A DNA stretch of 64,000 bases from positions 39,522-103,521 of the forward strand of contig NZ_JAGGOS010000084.1 of assembly GCF_018614205.1 (NCBI RefSeq). Direction: 5' to 3'. Positions 42,697 to 51,937 of the stretch are shown one piece after another; position 1 is the stretch's first letter; each line of letters opens with the position of its first letter. This stretch comes from Streptomyces sp. ISL-36. GTDB taxonomy: Bacteria > Actinomycetota > Actinomycetes > Streptomycetales > Streptomycetaceae. Made by a program: the position numbers and the translations under genes. Under the pieces are notes generated by a model. It saw only the letters and a list, made by a program, of their open reading frames with translations, did not search any database and was not told the DNA's origin.

Positions 42697-43832
42697 TTCC
42701 CCGCCGGAAGGAGCCCGGCTCGCACACAGGCCGTCCGATAGGACGGGGTGCAGATCTGGGCGACCGTATAGGTGCCGTCCTTGACGACGGTGTCCTTCAC
42801 CGTGGCCGCGGTGACCGGCTCGGCACCGACGAAGACAGCCGGGATGTGCGACGCGGTCCCGTTGCTCACCGTGTCCTCGGCTCTGCCACCCAACCTCTCA
42901 CCACGACTGAGCGCCACCGCCATGTCGGCAGCCACCTCCGCCTCCTGCTTCACCCGTTTGTGGACGGTCATGACCTGCCGCCCGTCGAGGACACGCTGCA
43001 CGGCGGACAACTCGGCGTCCTGGCCCACCACCGGTGGCAATGGGGTGATGCCCTCGGCTTCGAGCGCGGCGATCGCACCGGCTGCGAGGGCGTCGTCGGC
43101 GGCGTAGACACCATCGATGCGGTGGGCGCCCAGTTTGGCCATGGCACCGGTCATGAGTGCGTGCGCGTCTGCCGCGTCCCAGCGAGCGGAGCGGTATGTG
43201 GTGATGGAGTGCACCCGTGGCTCGAGGACGGACAGCGCGGCCTTCTGCCGCTCGCCCGGCTGGTCGCTCAGCGAAGGCCCTTCCAGCCATAGGATGCGGG
43301 CGCCGGCCGCCTCGGGCCCCAGGGCCGCGAGCATCGCCTCGCCCTGCAATCTGCCGACCGTCGCCTCGGAGCCCGCCACGAAGGCCGATACCGGCCCTGC
43401 GGCGAGCCGGTCGTAGGCCACGACTGGTATGCCTGCCCGCCGCGCCTCGACGACCGCCGGGCGGACGGCCGCCGTGTCGACAGCGTCCAGGACGAGCACC
43501 TCCACGCCCCGGCTGATCATGGCGTTGATCTGCTGACGTTGGAGCGCCGGATCGTCATGGGCGTTGGCATACGTCACCGTACAGGCGGGACACAGTTGGT
43601 CGATCCGTTGCTCGGTGAAGGGGCGATCAAAGGTCTCGTACCGTGTCGCCTGATTCTCCGGTAGGAGCAGGCCGATCGTTGCACCCTCGCCGGCTCGATC
43701 AGGCGACCCGTCGCCGCTCTCTGCCGTGCCGCAAGAGGCTGTGCCGAAGGCCAGGAAGAGAGCCGTCAGGGCTATGCCCACGCGGCGCCGACGAAGGGGC
43801 GGGGCCGTCTTGCGAGCGCTCGACCGGGTCAT
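42693..43832 (-). CDS. Sugar ABC transporter substrate-binding lipoprotein
   Basis: A 379-residue periplasmic-binding-type protein. The real start is ATG 43832 in an ATGA overlap with the phosphatase gene. A signal peptide with arginines (LRRRRVGIALTALFLAFG) ends in the lipobox-like TASC, giving a lipidated Cys34. The mature part is a type I binding fold (GATIGLLLPENQATRYETFD, LDAVDTAAVRPAVVEARRAG, GVYAADDALAAGAI, VGQDAE), closest to xylose-binding XylF-like proteins. It delivers the ligand to the permease encoded downstream. Confidence 0.9.
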   Translation of the reverse strand: MTRSSARKTAPPLRRRRVGIALTALFLAFGTASCGTAESGDGSPDRAGEGATIGLLLPENQATRYETFDRPFTEQRIDQLCPACTVTYANAHDDPALQRQQINAMISRGVEVLVLDAVDTAAVRPAVVEARRAGIPVVAYDRLAAGPVSAFVAGSEATVGRLQGEAMLAALGPEAAGARILWLEGPSLSDQPGERQKAALSVLEPRVHSITTYRSARWDAADAHALMTGAMAKLGAHRIDGVYAADDALAAGAIAALEAEGITPLPPVVGQDAELSAVQRVLDGRQVMTVHKRVKQEAEVAADMAVALSRGERLGGRAEDTVSNGTASHIPAVFVGAEPVTAATVKDTVVKDGTYTVAQICTPSYRTACVRAGLLPAGK

Positions 43833-46234
43833 CTGGGTCGCCGTCCGTCCGCTGCGGGCCCGGCAACCGGGGGGCGGGAGGCCAGCGTGACCTCGCCCCA
43901 CACCTGCTTGCCGCCGCTGAGAGGCACGGATCCCCAGGTCTCCGCCATCGCCTCCACCAGCAGCATCCCACGCCCGCCGGTGGCCTCCCAGTCCAGCGAC
44001 GCGGCTCTGACGGGGGTACGTGGCGACGAGTCGCTGACCGCCACCCGTAGCCGGTCGCCAGTGAGGGTGAGGTCGAAGCGCACCGGACCTTGCGTGTGCA
44101 CCAGTGCGTTGGTGACAAGTTCGGAGACGATCAACATCACGTCGTCTGCCTCCGTACCCACACCCCACGTCCTGAGAGTTCTCTTGACGTATCTACGGGC
44201 ATGCATCACGGCATCGGGCAGCCGCCACACCGTGGCGCCGGCCCGAACCGGTTTGTCGTGCATGCCGTCGTAGCGGAAGAGCAGGAGCGCCGCGTCGTCG
44301 TAGCGTCGGGGAGCACCCTCCAGCAGCGCATCAGCGGCATCGGCCGGGTGTGAGGGGTCGAGCCGGGACAGCGCTTCGCGCAGCCGCCGGGCAGCGTCGC
44401 CCGGACGCGGGTCGGGCGACTCCAGCAGCCCGTCGGTGAGGAGCGCGAGAACCGAACCCGGGGGAAGACCGATCGTCGCCATCACGTATTGAGCGTCCGC
44501 GAGCACTCCAAGCGGCGGCCCACCCTCGACCGCGACCTCCTCCGTGTTGCCGTCCGGGTGGCGCAGCAGCGGTCGCGGGTGGCCGGCCCTTACCAGCCAG
44601 CAACTGCCGTCCTCCATGTTCAGATCCGCGTACAGGCAGGTGGCGAAGAGGTCGGTGCTCATTCCCAGCAGGAGCCGGTTGGCGTGCGAGGCGACCACGT
44701 CCGGAGGATGGCCCTCAATTGCATACGCCCTGATCGCCGTACGGATCTGGCCCATGATCGTGGCCGCAACGGGGCTGTGCCCCTGGACATCGCCCACGAC
44801 GAGAGCCACATGGCTGTCCGGCAGGGGAACAACGTCGTACCAGTCGCCGCCCACCTCCAGACCCGCTGTGGCGGACCGGAATCGCGCAACGGCGACCCCG
44901 CCGGACAGCGCGGGCAACGTTCGGGGGAACAATCCGCGCTGGAGCGAGGTCGCCAGTTCGAGACTGGCCTTCACGGCCCGCGCCCGCATCAGGGCCTGTC
45001 CCGCATGGCTCGCCACTGTGTCGAGCAGCAAGTGCACGTCGGAGTCGACGGCGTTCGGTGTGTCCCAGCCGATCAGGTACAGGGCAGGCACGGAGCTCTC
45101 ATCACGCAGCGGCAGCAATGCGAGTGCGCCGGGGCCCACTGCGGCGAGCTCCGGCTCCAGGTCTGCCGTTCCACCGTCCGCTCTCGCGCCTCGCCACAGC
45201 GTGGGTCGGTTTGTCTCCAGTGCCGTCTGCACACTGGGAACGGCGGCTGCCGAAATTTCGGTTGGTCCCTCGCGGCCGGGCCACCAGCCTTCGGGCCAAG
45301 CGGTCGCGTCCGGAGGGTCCAACATGCTCACGACCACCTGATCCGCGGTGACCTCCGCCAAGGCCGTGCGGTCCGCCTTGAGGGCCGCCCGCAGGACAGC
45401 GCTCAGAGGACGCAACACCGAAAGGTGCCCGTCAGAGCGCGGTTCTGCTGCTTTCGCGACCGCGCCGAGGACTCGTTTCTCCTCGCCGCCGAACCGGTAC
45501 CGCAGTGTGAGTCGGCAAGATTCGGTTGCCGGCCGACGCGCCCGGAACTCGCGCTCACCGGCAGCCGGCCCCTCAGCATCCGCGATGGCCGTCAGCGCGG
45601 GCACGTCCTCAGGCATGACGAGCTCCAGCAGGGTCTGGACCCGGCCGTCGAACTCCTCGGCCCGGATGCCGGCCAGAGCAAGCAGGCCCCTGTCGGCCTC
45701 GATCCACTCCGATCCCAGCGCCATGGCGAACGCGCCGATCCCGTCGAGCGGGTCTCCGTCGCCCTCCAAGCGGGCAGCCACGCCATCCGCACTGAGTTCG
45801 ATCAGAAGGCGCTGTTCGGCGCTGAAACCGTCGGGCATGTCGCCGACCACGACCAGGCAGCCGGACCGCCCAGTGGTCGACGCGAGCGGCAGCACGCCCA
45901 TGGACACGCCGGCGGTGGAGCCGCGGTGTCCGTACTGGGCCAGGTCTGTGGCGTCGAGCCACAGCGGCCGGCCTGTGCGGAAGGCGTGTGTCAAAGCGGA
46001 ACGGTCGGTCAATTCGTACCGAGGTGCCAACTGCAGTCTGTCGGCGGGACGGGCGGCCGTCTGGACCAGGGCCAGGGCGTCCACGGCGCCCTCCAGCAAG
46101 TAGACCGCCGCGACAGCGGCACCGCCGAGCCCAGGGCCCGGCATTTCAGGCAGACCGACGACGGGCAATAGCCCGGATCCAGGGCGCGCAGCCTTCCCTG
46201 CCCCGGGCGGACCCGCTCTTCCCGTGCCGGTCAT
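43829..46234 (-). CDS. Multi-domain sensor phosphatase: GAF/PAS-GAF-PP2C-HATPase
   Basis: An 801-residue regulatory protein without membrane segments. An N-terminal GAF-like region (about 40-160) is followed by a PAS-like stretch (about 165-280) and a second GAF (about 320-445). The PP2C core follows (GLEVGGDWYDVVPLPDSHVA, VVGDVQGHSPVAATIMG, RRYDDAALLLFRYD), then a complete HATPase of the anti-sigma kinase type (LIVSELVTNALVHTQ, VSDSSPRTPV, GGRGMLLVEAM). Such proteins phosphorylate or dephosphorylate anti-anti-sigma factors. It is translationally coupled to the sugar transporter genes, which suggests a nutrient signal. GGAGGAA lies 11 bases before the ATG. Confidence 0.88.
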   Translation of the reverse strand: MTGTGRAGPPGAGKAARPGSGLLPVVGLPEMPGPGLGGAAVAAVYLLEGAVDALALVQTAARPADRLQLAPRYELTDRSALTHAFRTGRPLWLDATDLAQYGHRGSTAGVSMGVLPLASTTGRSGCLVVVGDMPDGFSAEQRLLIELSADGVAARLEGDGDPLDGIGAFAMALGSEWIEADRGLLALAGIRAEEFDGRVQTLLELVMPEDVPALTAIADAEGPAAGEREFRARRPATESCRLTLRYRFGGEEKRVLGAVAKAAEPRSDGHLSVLRPLSAVLRAALKADRTALAEVTADQVVVSMLDPPDATAWPEGWWPGREGPTEISAAAVPSVQTALETNRPTLWRGARADGGTADLEPELAAVGPGALALLPLRDESSVPALYLIGWDTPNAVDSDVHLLLDTVASHAGQALMRARAVKASLELATSLQRGLFPRTLPALSGGVAVARFRSATAGLEVGGDWYDVVPLPDSHVALVVGDVQGHSPVAATIMGQIRTAIRAYAIEGHPPDVVASHANRLLLGMSTDLFATCLYADLNMEDGSCWLVRAGHPRPLLRHPDGNTEEVAVEGGPPLGVLADAQYVMATIGLPPGSVLALLTDGLLESPDPRPGDAARRLREALSRLDPSHPADAADALLEGAPRRYDDAALLLFRYDGMHDKPVRAGATVWRLPDAVMHARRYVKRTLRTWGVGTEADDVMLIVSELVTNALVHTQGPVRFDLTLTGDRLRVAVSDSSPRTPVRAASLDWEATGGRGMLLVEAMAETWGSVPLSGGKQVWGEVTLASRPPVAGPAADGRRPR

Positions 46235-46691
46235 GTCGTCACCGGTTCCTCCGCAGCGTCTGCCAGCAACCCACTTTCAACGCTGGGAACAGCGTAATCA
46301 GCCGATAAAACGGGCGCACGTGCGAGCGCTGTGAAGGCTGCCCATCCGGTCGGCGGCGCAGTTGCTGCCCTGGCCGGCTCCGACACCGAGGACCCGGCGA
46401 GATACGGGGCGTGTGCGGTGGGCTCCGGGTCGGGCTCCGGCAGGCAGGCGGGCGAAGGCGTCGTAGGCGCCGATCGGAGCAATGTCTACGCGGCTCGGTC
46501 CAGTGCGGGATCGGAGCGCTTCCGTGGCGGCTCTCGGCTGTGATCGCGCCACGGTGCAGGACGCCGCATCAACCACAGGCCCCTTGTTGCCGGCGACGAC
46601 AGGCATCATTGAGGCGGTACCGGTGTCCGCGCAGATCCAAGTGGTCCCGGGAAGCGACTCGTCGGGCGCGGGGTATGAAGTGCCGGACACG
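46235..46691. other. Intergenic region upstream of the phosphatase operon
   Basis: About 450 bases with no supported gene. Minus-strand frames of 83 and 144 codons exist (ending at 46231 and 46298), and the first even forms an ATGA with the phosphatase start, but codon use is poor (TTA, GTT, GCA frequent) and no homology is apparent. The promoter of the phosphatase/ABC operon must lie here. Confidence 0.5.
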
Positions 46692-46722
46692 GCGGGGCCG
46701 CCGGTCACACCGGCGGCCCCGC
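46692..46722 (-). terminator. Strong terminator hairpin after the discoidin remnant
   Basis: A perfect 14-base stem, 46692-46705 paired with 46709-46722, with a three-base loop. It lies 30 bases beyond the stop codon of the minus-strand discoidin gene and is almost entirely G/C. Confidence 0.8.
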
Positions 46723-46896
46723 GCTGTTTCACTCGGTCGTGCGCTCGTCGGCTAGGTCGCCGACGGGTCGTACGCTTCCACCTCGGCGAACTGCATCCGG
46801 TAGTGGCCGGAGGAGTCCTGGGAGAGGTTCGTGCCGGTCACCCGTACGTACCGGGCGTTCTGGATAGGGAAGGGGAACTGCTGGACGGCGTTGCCA

Positions 46897-46983
46897 GGCT
46901 TGGGGTAGCCGGTGCGCTGGGCCACCTTCGTCCAGGTCGTACCGTCCTGTGAGACCTCGATGGCGAAGTCGACGGGGAAGCCG
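46897..46983 (-). repeat. 87-base exact direct repeat, copy 1 (discoidin module 6)
   Basis: Bases 46897-46983 are identical to 47377-47463, exactly 480 bases away, while the flanking parts of the two discoidin modules differ. This suggests recent gene conversion or duplication between modules. Confidence 0.85.
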
Positions 46984-47376
46984 ACACCGGTGTTGGCGGC
47001 GCCGTCGTTGCGCGGATACAGGTTGATCCAGCCCACCGGCAGGGACGTACCGAGGTCGACCTTGACCCACTCCTGGTGGTTGGCCGTGAGCGTGTTGTCG
47101 CTGCTCCAGCCCTGCAGGCCGGGCAGTGCGGAGGGGTTGCCGTCGGTGAGCGCGGCGGCTGTCCAGCCGGGGCCGGAGTAGCTGCTGCTGACGGCCACCG
47201 CCGCGCCCTTCGCGACGTTGCGGCTCTCCCGGGGCAGCGACTTGCCGCTGTAGGCCCCCAGCCCGCTGAACTGCATGCGGTACTCGCCGCGGCTGTCCGT
47301 GCTCAGCTTCGTCCCGGTGATCCGGACGAACTTGCCTGGCCGCGGCTCGAAGAGGAAGTGCTGCGGCGAGGCGTCG

Positions 47377-47463
47377 GGCTTGGGGTAGCCGGTGCGCTGG
47401 GCCACCTTCGTCCAGGTCGTACCGTCCTGTGAGACCTCGATGGCGAAGTCGACGGGGAAGCCG
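47377..47463 (-). repeat. 87-base exact direct repeat, copy 2 (discoidin module 5)
   Basis: Second copy of the identical block, encoding the FPVDFAIEVSQDGTTW and KVAQRTGYPKP region of module 5. Other modules carry the same protein motif with many silent and missense differences. Confidence 0.85.
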
Positions 47464-49850
47464 TTGCCGGCGTTGACCCCGTCCGTGCGCGGCCGCAGCG
47501 TGATCCAGTTGAGGCTCTGGAGGGTGCCGAGGTCGGCCGTCACGTACTCGGTGTGGCTGGCGCCGACGTTGTTGGAGCTGCTCCAGCCGGTGGCGGTGCT
47601 GTTGTCGACCAGGCCGCCCGGGCTCCAGGTCGCGTCCACGTAGCTGCTGCTGGCCGTGACCGCGGCGCCCAGGGCCAGGTTGGGCGCCGCCGAGTTGAAG
47701 GCCTTCTGGCCGTACACCTCGACCTCGGCCAGCTGGAGCCGGTAGTCGCCGGAAACCGCCAGCTTGGTCGCGTTGACCTTGACGTAGCGCGCGTTGCGAC
47801 TGTTGAACGGGAAGGGCTGGACGGCGTTCCCGGGCCTGGGGTAGCCGGTGCGCTGGGCGACCTTGGTCCAGGTGGTGTTGTCCTCGGACACCTCGATGGT
47901 GAAGTCGACCGGGAAGGAGTAGCCCGTGTACTGCGGTGTGCCGGTGCGCGGGTAGAGGCTGACCCAGTTCACCGACTGGCGGGTGCCCAGGTCGACGGTG
48001 ACGGACTCGGTGTGGTTGATGGCGGTGTTGTCGTTGCTGCTGAAGCCGTTCGAAGCAGAGGTGGAGTCGCGCTTGCCGTCCACGATGTTGGCGCGGCTCC
48101 AGCCCTCGGCCTCGTAGGTGCTGGTCGACGTGACGGGGGCGCCCTTGGCGAGGTTGACGGCGGAGGAGAGGAGGTAGCGGCCGCCGCTCGCCTCCAGCGC
48201 GGCCAGCTGCATCTGGTAGCGGCCGAGGTTGTCCTGGGACAGCTTGGTGCCGGTCACCTTGATGTAGCGGGCACTTTGCGCCTGGAACCAGAAGGACTGG
48301 CCGGCGTCACCGGGCCGGGGGTAACCGGTCTGGCTGACGACCGGGGTCCCCCAGGTGGTGCCATCGCCCGACAGCTGGACGGTGAAGTCGACGGGGAAGC
48401 CCATGCCGGTGTTGGCACCGTCGTTGCGCGGGCGCAGGTTGACCCAGTTGAGCGACTGGCTCGCGCCGAGGTCCACTGTGACGGACTCGGTGTGGTTGGC
48501 CAAGAACGTGTCGCTGCTCCACCACGTGGAGGCGTTCGCGTCGACGAGGGCGCCGGCGGGCCCGCTCGGGGCACTGCTGCTCGCGGTCACGGCCGTGCCC
48601 ACGGCGAGGTCCGGGACCCGCGGATCGTAAGCCTGGTCGCTGAACGCCTCCAGCTCGGCGAACTGCATGTGGTAGCCGCCGAGGTTGTCCTTGGACAGCT
48701 TCGTGCCGGTGACCTTGATGTAGCGGATCTGCCTGGTGTCGAAGGGGAATTCCTGCGCGGCGGCGTCCGGGCGCGGGTAGCCGGTCCGCTGTACCACCTT
48801 GGTCCAGGTGACGTTGTCCGGGGAGACCTCGACGGTGAAGTCGACGGGGAAGCCGGCGCCGGTGTTGGCACCGTCACCGCGCGGACGAAGCTTGATCCAG
48901 TTGACCGAGCGCGGTGCCCGCAGGTCGACGGTGACGGACTCTGTGTGGCTGGCACCCGTGTTGTCGGCGCTGCTCCAGCCGCCCGTGTTACTGCCGTCCA
49001 CCAGGCCGTTCAGGGGCCATCCGTCGCCTTCGTAGCTGCTGCTGGCCGTGACGGTCATGCCCTTGGCGAAGTTGTAGGCGCCCGTCGCGAGCTTCTGGGT
49101 TCCGTAGACCTCCAGCTCGGCGAACTGCAGGTGGTAGTCGCCGTGCGGGTCGGTGGACAGCTTCGTGCCGGTGACCTTGACGTACCGTGCGTTGGTGGTG
49201 TCGAAGGAGAACGACTGCGCGGAGTTGCCCGGCTTGGGGTAGCCGGTGCGCTCGATCACGCTGTCCCAGGTGGTGCCGTCCTCGGAGACCTCGATGGTGA
49301 AGTCGACGGGGAAGCCCATACCGGTGTTGGCGCCGTCGTTGCGCGGGTACAGGTCGACCGAGTTCAGGGCCTGTCGGACGCCGAGGTCCACCGTCACCGA
49401 TTCGGTGCGGTCGCTGTTGGGGCTGGCGGTGGTGGTGCTCCAGCCGTTCGAGCCGGGCTGGGATTCGCGCCGGCCGTCGACCAGGGCGGTCCTGCTCCAG
49501 CCGTCGGCCTCGTAGCTGGCGGTGGCGGTCACTGGGACGCCCTTGGCGAGGTTGGGCCCGGTGTGGGTGGAGCCTGCGGTCAGCGGGGTGTCGAACGTGT
49601 AGCCGCCCTCGGTCGAACCCTTGCCGGGCCAGACGGTCAGCGAGTTGCCCTGTGCGCGGCCCCAGAGGTCGGGGCGGCCGTCGCCGGTCAGATCGGTGCT
49701 GGAGGACAGCTCGGGGTACGCGTCGGCGCCGGCCCCGGAGAGGATCTTCACGGGCTGGGCGGACTCGCCCCAGGAGCCGAGGTCGAAGCGCCCGTCCGGG
49801 GTCTTCTTGCCGACGTACTGGTAGATGTCACCCGTGTCGTCCCGGCGCAC

Positions 49851-50927
49851 CCCAAGCGGCGGACGATGCCCTTCGGGGCCGCCAGGGGCGCCCAGCCCGC
49901 CGGGTGGACCGGGGACCGGGCCTTCATCGGGGGCACGCGCGACGTGTCCACCGGGCTGACCCACCTGGGGGCACGTGAGTACGACCCGGCGATCGGCCGT
50001 TTCATCTCCGCCGACCCGGTGATGGACCTCAGCGACACCCAGCAGATCAACGGGTACGCGTACGCCCACAACAACCCGCTCGCCTCCAGTGATCCGACGG
50101 GCCTGTACGACCCCGACCTGCGGGACTACTGCCAGAAGAACCGGTCGGAGTGCGAAGGGGACCGCCTCAAGCAGGACGACACCGAGGAGGACGAGTGGGA
50201 GGACGTTGTGGACCTCTTCGACAACCACCCGGAAGGCTCCCAATGGAAGTCGTTCGAGGTCGGCCGGGGAGAGGACCGCGGCATCATCATGGTCCGCTTC
50301 TACATCCACACGGAGAAGGCCGCCCTGGGCATGCTCGTCGGCGACAACCGCGGATCGACCGATGATCCGAACGCGCCGTTCCGGATGACACTCTTGTGGG
50401 ACACCGCCACGGGCCAGTGCCTGTTCACCGTCGCCGCGTCGGAGACGCCGTCGAGACCGGTGGCCAAGAAGGTGGCCGCGGACCCGGGGAGCAATGCGCC
50501 CTTCAAGTGGGAGACGACGGAAGTCCCCGGCAGAATGCCGCCGGCCCGCCCGATCGAAGTCGACGGATTCACCGATGACACGGTCATCAGGGGGCGTAAC
50601 GTTGTCAACCTGCACAATGATGGGGCAAGTGTGTCCCCGGAGAAGCTCGACGTGGGCATCCACGCCGTCAACAGCCTCTGGAGGCTGTTCGCGGTGGACA
50701 ACGAACTCACGGTCGAGGCGACAAAGACGGACGTGAAGATCACACGGAAGGGCGACCCCTATCCGGACATGGAAGTGTTCCAGTACCGCAAGGGCATGGC
50801 ACCACGGCTGATCGCCCAGGACAGCATGGCCAGCCCGACCGGGCTGGACTCCATCCCCAAAGACCCGCGCCTCAAACTGAAGATCAACCGCTCGTGGGTG
50901 AACGGCGCATGCGTGAGCGGCTGCTGA
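49851..50927 (+). pseudogene. Orphan RHS core plus variable C-terminal tip (5'-truncated)
   Basis: The open frame first becomes RHS-like at 49851 (PKRRTMPFGAARG) and continues through the RHS core: TRDVSTGLTHLGAREYDP, AIGRFISADPVMD, INGYAYAHNNPLASSDPTGL. The following 270 residues (from about 50107) form a unique C-terminal region rich in Asp/Glu and beta strands, ending NRSWVNGACVSGC, with no recognised toxin motif. Everything 5' of the core is missing, and no start codon with a ribosome site precedes it. It matches the orphan RHS-CT modules known from other bacteria, which serve as reservoirs of toxin tips. No obvious immunity gene follows; a hairpin terminator does. Confidence 0.78.
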
Positions 50928-50943
50928 TCCCCGCCCGGTGAAC

Positions 50944-50989
50944 CAGCGGCGGCTCGGTACCCCTCCAGTGGAGGGCTACCGGGCCGCTG
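50944..50989 (+). terminator. Imperfect terminator hairpin after the orphan RHS tip
   Basis: Arms 50951-50967 and 50969-50985 pair with two mismatches around CCCTCCA/TGGAGGG, and outer AGCGG/CCGCT bases extend the stem. It lies about 25 bases after the RHS stop. Confidence 0.55.
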
Positions 50990-51145
50990 TCGTACGGGGT
51001 GAAGTGGTACACGTCGGCAACTGGTCAGCGTGAGCTCTGCAACACCTGGGGACGCCTGACCGAAGATGCGAATCGTTGTACGCTCCGAAGACCGCCCTTG
51101 ACCTGCAAGAAGCAGGCAGGGAGCAGACAAATCGGGAGTTTGTCC

Positions 51146-51178
51146 ATGCTGCGTACCATGTTCAAGTCCTACATCTAG
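51146..51178 (+). pseudogene. panD: Remnant of panD 5' end (eight matching codons)
   Basis: A ten-codon frame, MLRTMFKSYI then TAG. Its first eight residues equal the start of aspartate 1-decarboxylase (MLRTMFKSKIHRATVTQ in typical proteins) and diverge right after the serine. GGGAG lies eight bases before the ATG. The body of the gene, including the Gly-Ser cleavage site, is absent. I read it as a stump left by a deletion or insertion. With so few residues chance cannot be excluded. Confidence 0.35.
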
Positions 51179-51881
51179 CATCCGGGTATCTGTGCAGGTG
51201 AGGGCCATGGTGATCGGGCTGAGGTCAGCAAATGGTCAGCATCGGATCTGATGGAGTCCTGCCGTGTCGGCCTTCGGTTGCGGCAATGGGTCCTGGTCCA
51301 GTGATGCTCAGGCGCCCATTGCGGGATTCGGCGCGTCGTAAAGGCTGCAGCGGGAGCAGGTCGGAGTTTGAGGACAACCGCCAAGCGGCGCCAGCGCGCC
51401 GGACATCCGTCGCGCGGCCATCGCCCTCTTGGGAGGGCGAAGGCGCGATTTCTTTGCGCACTTGGCAGGCCGCGGTTCGGCTACGACTCTCCTGGTGAGG
51501 ACATCACCAAAGATCCCCGTGCGGCTGGACGAGTGCGAAGTCCGCCGCCGCAGCGCTTCGCAGAATCAGCCCTCAGAGTTGGCGGCGCGCTGCTCTGCTT
51601 TACGGGCCTGCATTCGTGCTGCACGGCCGGGGTTGGAGTTGTACCAGAGCGCGTACGTGGCTGCCGCGAGGCTGGGATCGTGAAGAAGATCGTCCGGCTA
51701 CCCGCCTTCACCTTGTGATGCAGGGCTAGCGCGAAGCTGCCGAGGACCGGGACTGCGTAGGACCTCAGTGCTAGCGCGAATTTCGAGGACATAGGGCGGC
51801 ACTCTACGGATCGTGCTGAACTGAAGGAAGTCCGGACGTTGCCGAGGTTCTTCTGCGTTCGCAAGGGGCGGACGGATGATC
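51179..51881. other. Region without a convincing gene; internal 45-base duplication
   Basis: About 700 bases. A minus-strand frame from ATG 51792 starts MSSKFALALRSYAVPVLG but continues into sequence without family resemblance. GCTAGCGCGAA occurs at 51725-51735 and again at 51770-51780, each followed by CGAGGAC, so a 45-base segment is tandemly duplicated. The region has lower GC in the third positions than neighbouring genes and may be a decayed mobile or hypothetical gene. Confidence 0.4.
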
Positions 51882-51918
51882 CAGCGGGGTGGTGCGCGCT
51901 TCGCGCACCACCCCGCTG
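51882..51918 (-). terminator. Very strong terminator after the ricin-LamG gene
   Basis: A perfect 17-base stem (51882-51898 with 51902-51918) around a CTT loop, 20 bases beyond the minus-strand stop at 51938. It ends transcription of the surface-protein gene before the gene-poor region. Confidence 0.85.
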
Positions 51919-51937
51919 TTGGCCGGTGAGGGACTGA

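Larger units (their letters stand above)
46752..49850 (-). pseudogene. 5'-truncated secreted protein with six discoidin (F5/8 type C) domains
   Basis: The frame runs from about 49850 to a TAG at 46752, about 1032 residues. It starts inside an FG-GAP-like region (RRDDTGDIYQYVGKKTPDGR, DLTGDGRPDLWGRAQGNSLT) and continues with six tandem F5/8 type C modules of about 150-160 residues, each with VTVDLG, a L-x-PRxDGxNxGxGFPVDF block, a V-x-RTGYPxP block and a YxKVTGTKLS block. Homology stops abruptly at about 49850, where an oppositely oriented RHS remnant begins; further upstream the same frame is antisense to that RHS sequence. No signal peptide remains, so it cannot be secreted as is. Discoidin domains bind glycans or cell surfaces; the intact protein was likely a surface-binding partner of the RHS toxin. 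Confidence 0.78.

Noticed and set aside
46231..46482. Small minus-strand frame forming ATGA with the phosphatase start
   Set aside because: Poor third-position GC, includes TTA, and no recognisable sequence; probably leader DNA.
46752..49560. CRISPR-like or satellite repeats in the 46.7-49.6 kb region
   Set aside because: The periodicity of about 450-480 bases comes from protein-coding discoidin modules, not short spaced repeats.
47553..49850. The 5' two thirds of a 1124-codon plus-strand frame that continues into the RHS remnant
   Set aside because: It is the antisense reading of the discoidin repeats; only the part after 49851 is RHS.
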